Source: Desulfobacterales bacterium
Lineage (GTDB): Bacteria > Desulfobacterota > DSM-4660 > Desulfatiglandales > Desulfatiglandaceae
Length of the DNA: 7,156 bases
NCBI GenBank assembly: GCA_021107495.1
Contig: JAIOSR010000241.1
Location: 1-7,156 of the forward strand
Direction: 5' to 3'
In this document: in pieces, positions 6,590-7,156 of the stretch
How the letters are laid out: each line of letters starts with the position of its first letter
Numbering within the stretch: position 1 is the stretch's first letter
Translations under genes and position numbers: made by a program
The notes under the pieces: generated by a model
The model's input: only the letters and a program-made list of their open reading frames with translations
Told to the model about the DNA's origin: nothing
Database searches by the model: none

Positions 6590-6700
6590 CCCGTATTTCT
6601 CCGCAAATAAAAATCATTTATAAAAAATTTTCCTGGCAGGTTTACGGTATCTGCTCAATTTTTGTGGAAACTCGAATTTATCCGGACATCTCTTGAATAA

Positions 6701-6751
6701 CGACCGGCCTTGGTCGAGGCATGCAGAACTCTTTTCAAAGAGCCGCATGCC
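6701..6751 (-). terminator. Tandem hairpins after the metal-transporter operon
   Basis: Two inverted repeats stand between the permease stop and the nitrilase. The first reached on the - strand is a nested palindrome: outer stem GGCATGC/GCATGCC (6718-6724 with 6745-6751), a small internal loop, and an inner stem CTCTTT/AAAGAG (6729-6734 with 6737-6742). The second is CGACC/GGTCG (6701-6705 with 6712-6716), followed on the - strand by TTATT. Together they may end the transporter transcript, but the T-run is poor, so an operator or mRNA-stabilising role is possible. The rest of 6590-6818 is AT-rich and would hold the nitrilase promoter; no convincing -35/-10 or -24/-12 pair was found. Confidence 0.45.
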
Positions 6752-6818
6752 ACGCCATCATAGACTAACGCCCCTGCCTATTGAGCAATTACGGTTTACA
6801 CTTTTACAACTCATAAGG

Positions 6819-7156
6819 TCAAGGGGTGGTGCCTTTTTTTGGCTTCAGCCTTCCCAGCAGGAGAGAAATAAAAAAGCATACTCCCCCCACCATAATAATC
6901 GACGCACCGGATGTTATATTTAAAGAATAGGCCAAAAAAAGGCCGGCTGATGTAAAAAAAAGGTTCAGTAAAACGGAATAAAACATCATGGAAAACAGTG
7001 ATCGGGAAAACTTTTCCGCAATATAGGGTGGAATCGTCAGCAGTGCAATGACGAGGATCAACCCCACTACCTGAATAATCATCACAACAGATAAGGCTAT
7101 CATGGCCATGAGGAGGAAATAAAGGACCTTTACGGGGACGCCCCTTACCCGGGCGA
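6819..7156 (-). CDS. ABC-3 family metal-ion transporter permease, C-terminal part (ZnuB/MntB-like)
   Basis: Integral inner-membrane subunit of a zinc, manganese or iron ABC importer, working with an ATPase and a periplasmic metal-binding protein. The frame stays open to the right edge; about 111 C-terminal residues of a protein usually 260-290 long are seen, beginning A-R-V-R-G-V-P-V-K-V. The ATG at 7109 is internal, because coding upstream of it matches the family (GVPVKVLYFLL). Hallmarks are the segment VVGLILVIALLTIPPYIAE, corresponding to the conserved VG-x-LLV-x-ALL-x-IPAATA region, and four hydrophobic stretches: VLYFLLMAMIALSVVMI, VVGLILVIALLTIPP, the SMMFYS to AYSL region, and ASIIMVGGVCFFISLLLG. 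The tail RLKPKKGTTP is positively charged, so likely cytoplasmic. The stop (TGA, 6821-6819) lies 229 bases from the nitrilase start. The metal cannot be told from this part, so no symbol is given. Confidence 0.9.
   Translation of the reverse strand, partial: ARVRGVPVKVLYFLLMAMIALSVVMIIQVVGLILVIALLTIPPYIAEKFSRSLFSMMFYSVLLNLFFTSAGLFLAYSLNITSGASIIMVGGVCFFISLLLGRLKPKKGTTP

Overview
The window fits a chromosomal stretch of a mesophilic Gram-negative bacterium of moderate GC. I infer Desulfobacterota (a sulfate reducer or syntroph relative) from the style of the proteins (Ski2-type helicase, long acyl-CoA dehydrogenase, nitrilase) and from intergenic repeats of the AAGTGNCTAAAGT type, which I associate with that group. 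No marker in the window proves the phylum.

Layout: the 3' part of gltX (glutamyl-tRNA synthetase) enters from the left on the + strand and ends at 645. Everything else that codes lies on the - strand: a large Ski2/Mtr4-like DExH RNA helicase (909-3647), an acyl-CoA dehydrogenase with a long C-terminal extension (3949-5568), a branch-1 nitrilase (5621-6589), and the 3' end of an ABC-3 family metal-transport permease (6819 to the right edge). gltX and the helicase are convergent. Nitrilase and acyl-CoA dehydrogenase are 52 bases apart on the same strand and probably form a two-gene operon. The permease belongs to a separate upstream operon, which appears to end at a pair of hairpins at 6701-6751. 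No tRNA, rRNA, CRISPR array, IS element or phage gene was seen.

The most interesting features are non-coding or concern a start codon. Two copies of a ~119 bp palindromic repeat (721-839 and 3756-3873) flank the helicase in opposite orientations. They align almost without gaps and consist of short AAGTGNNCTAAA-like units with a conserved GC-rich core. The helicase reading frame has no ATG, GTG or TTG start that includes its Q motif. The best candidate is an ATT codon at 3647-3645 preceded by AGGTGA, as in the rare AUU starts of infC and pcnB.

Functionally, the nitrilase would make a carboxylic acid and ammonia from an organic nitrile, while the dehydrogenase oxidises an acyl-CoA and passes electrons to an electron-transfer flavoprotein. 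Whether they share a substrate cannot be told from sequence, because no CoA ligase or transferase is visible. I see no clearly new multi-gene system; the repeat/helicase arrangement and the putative ATT start are the best leads.
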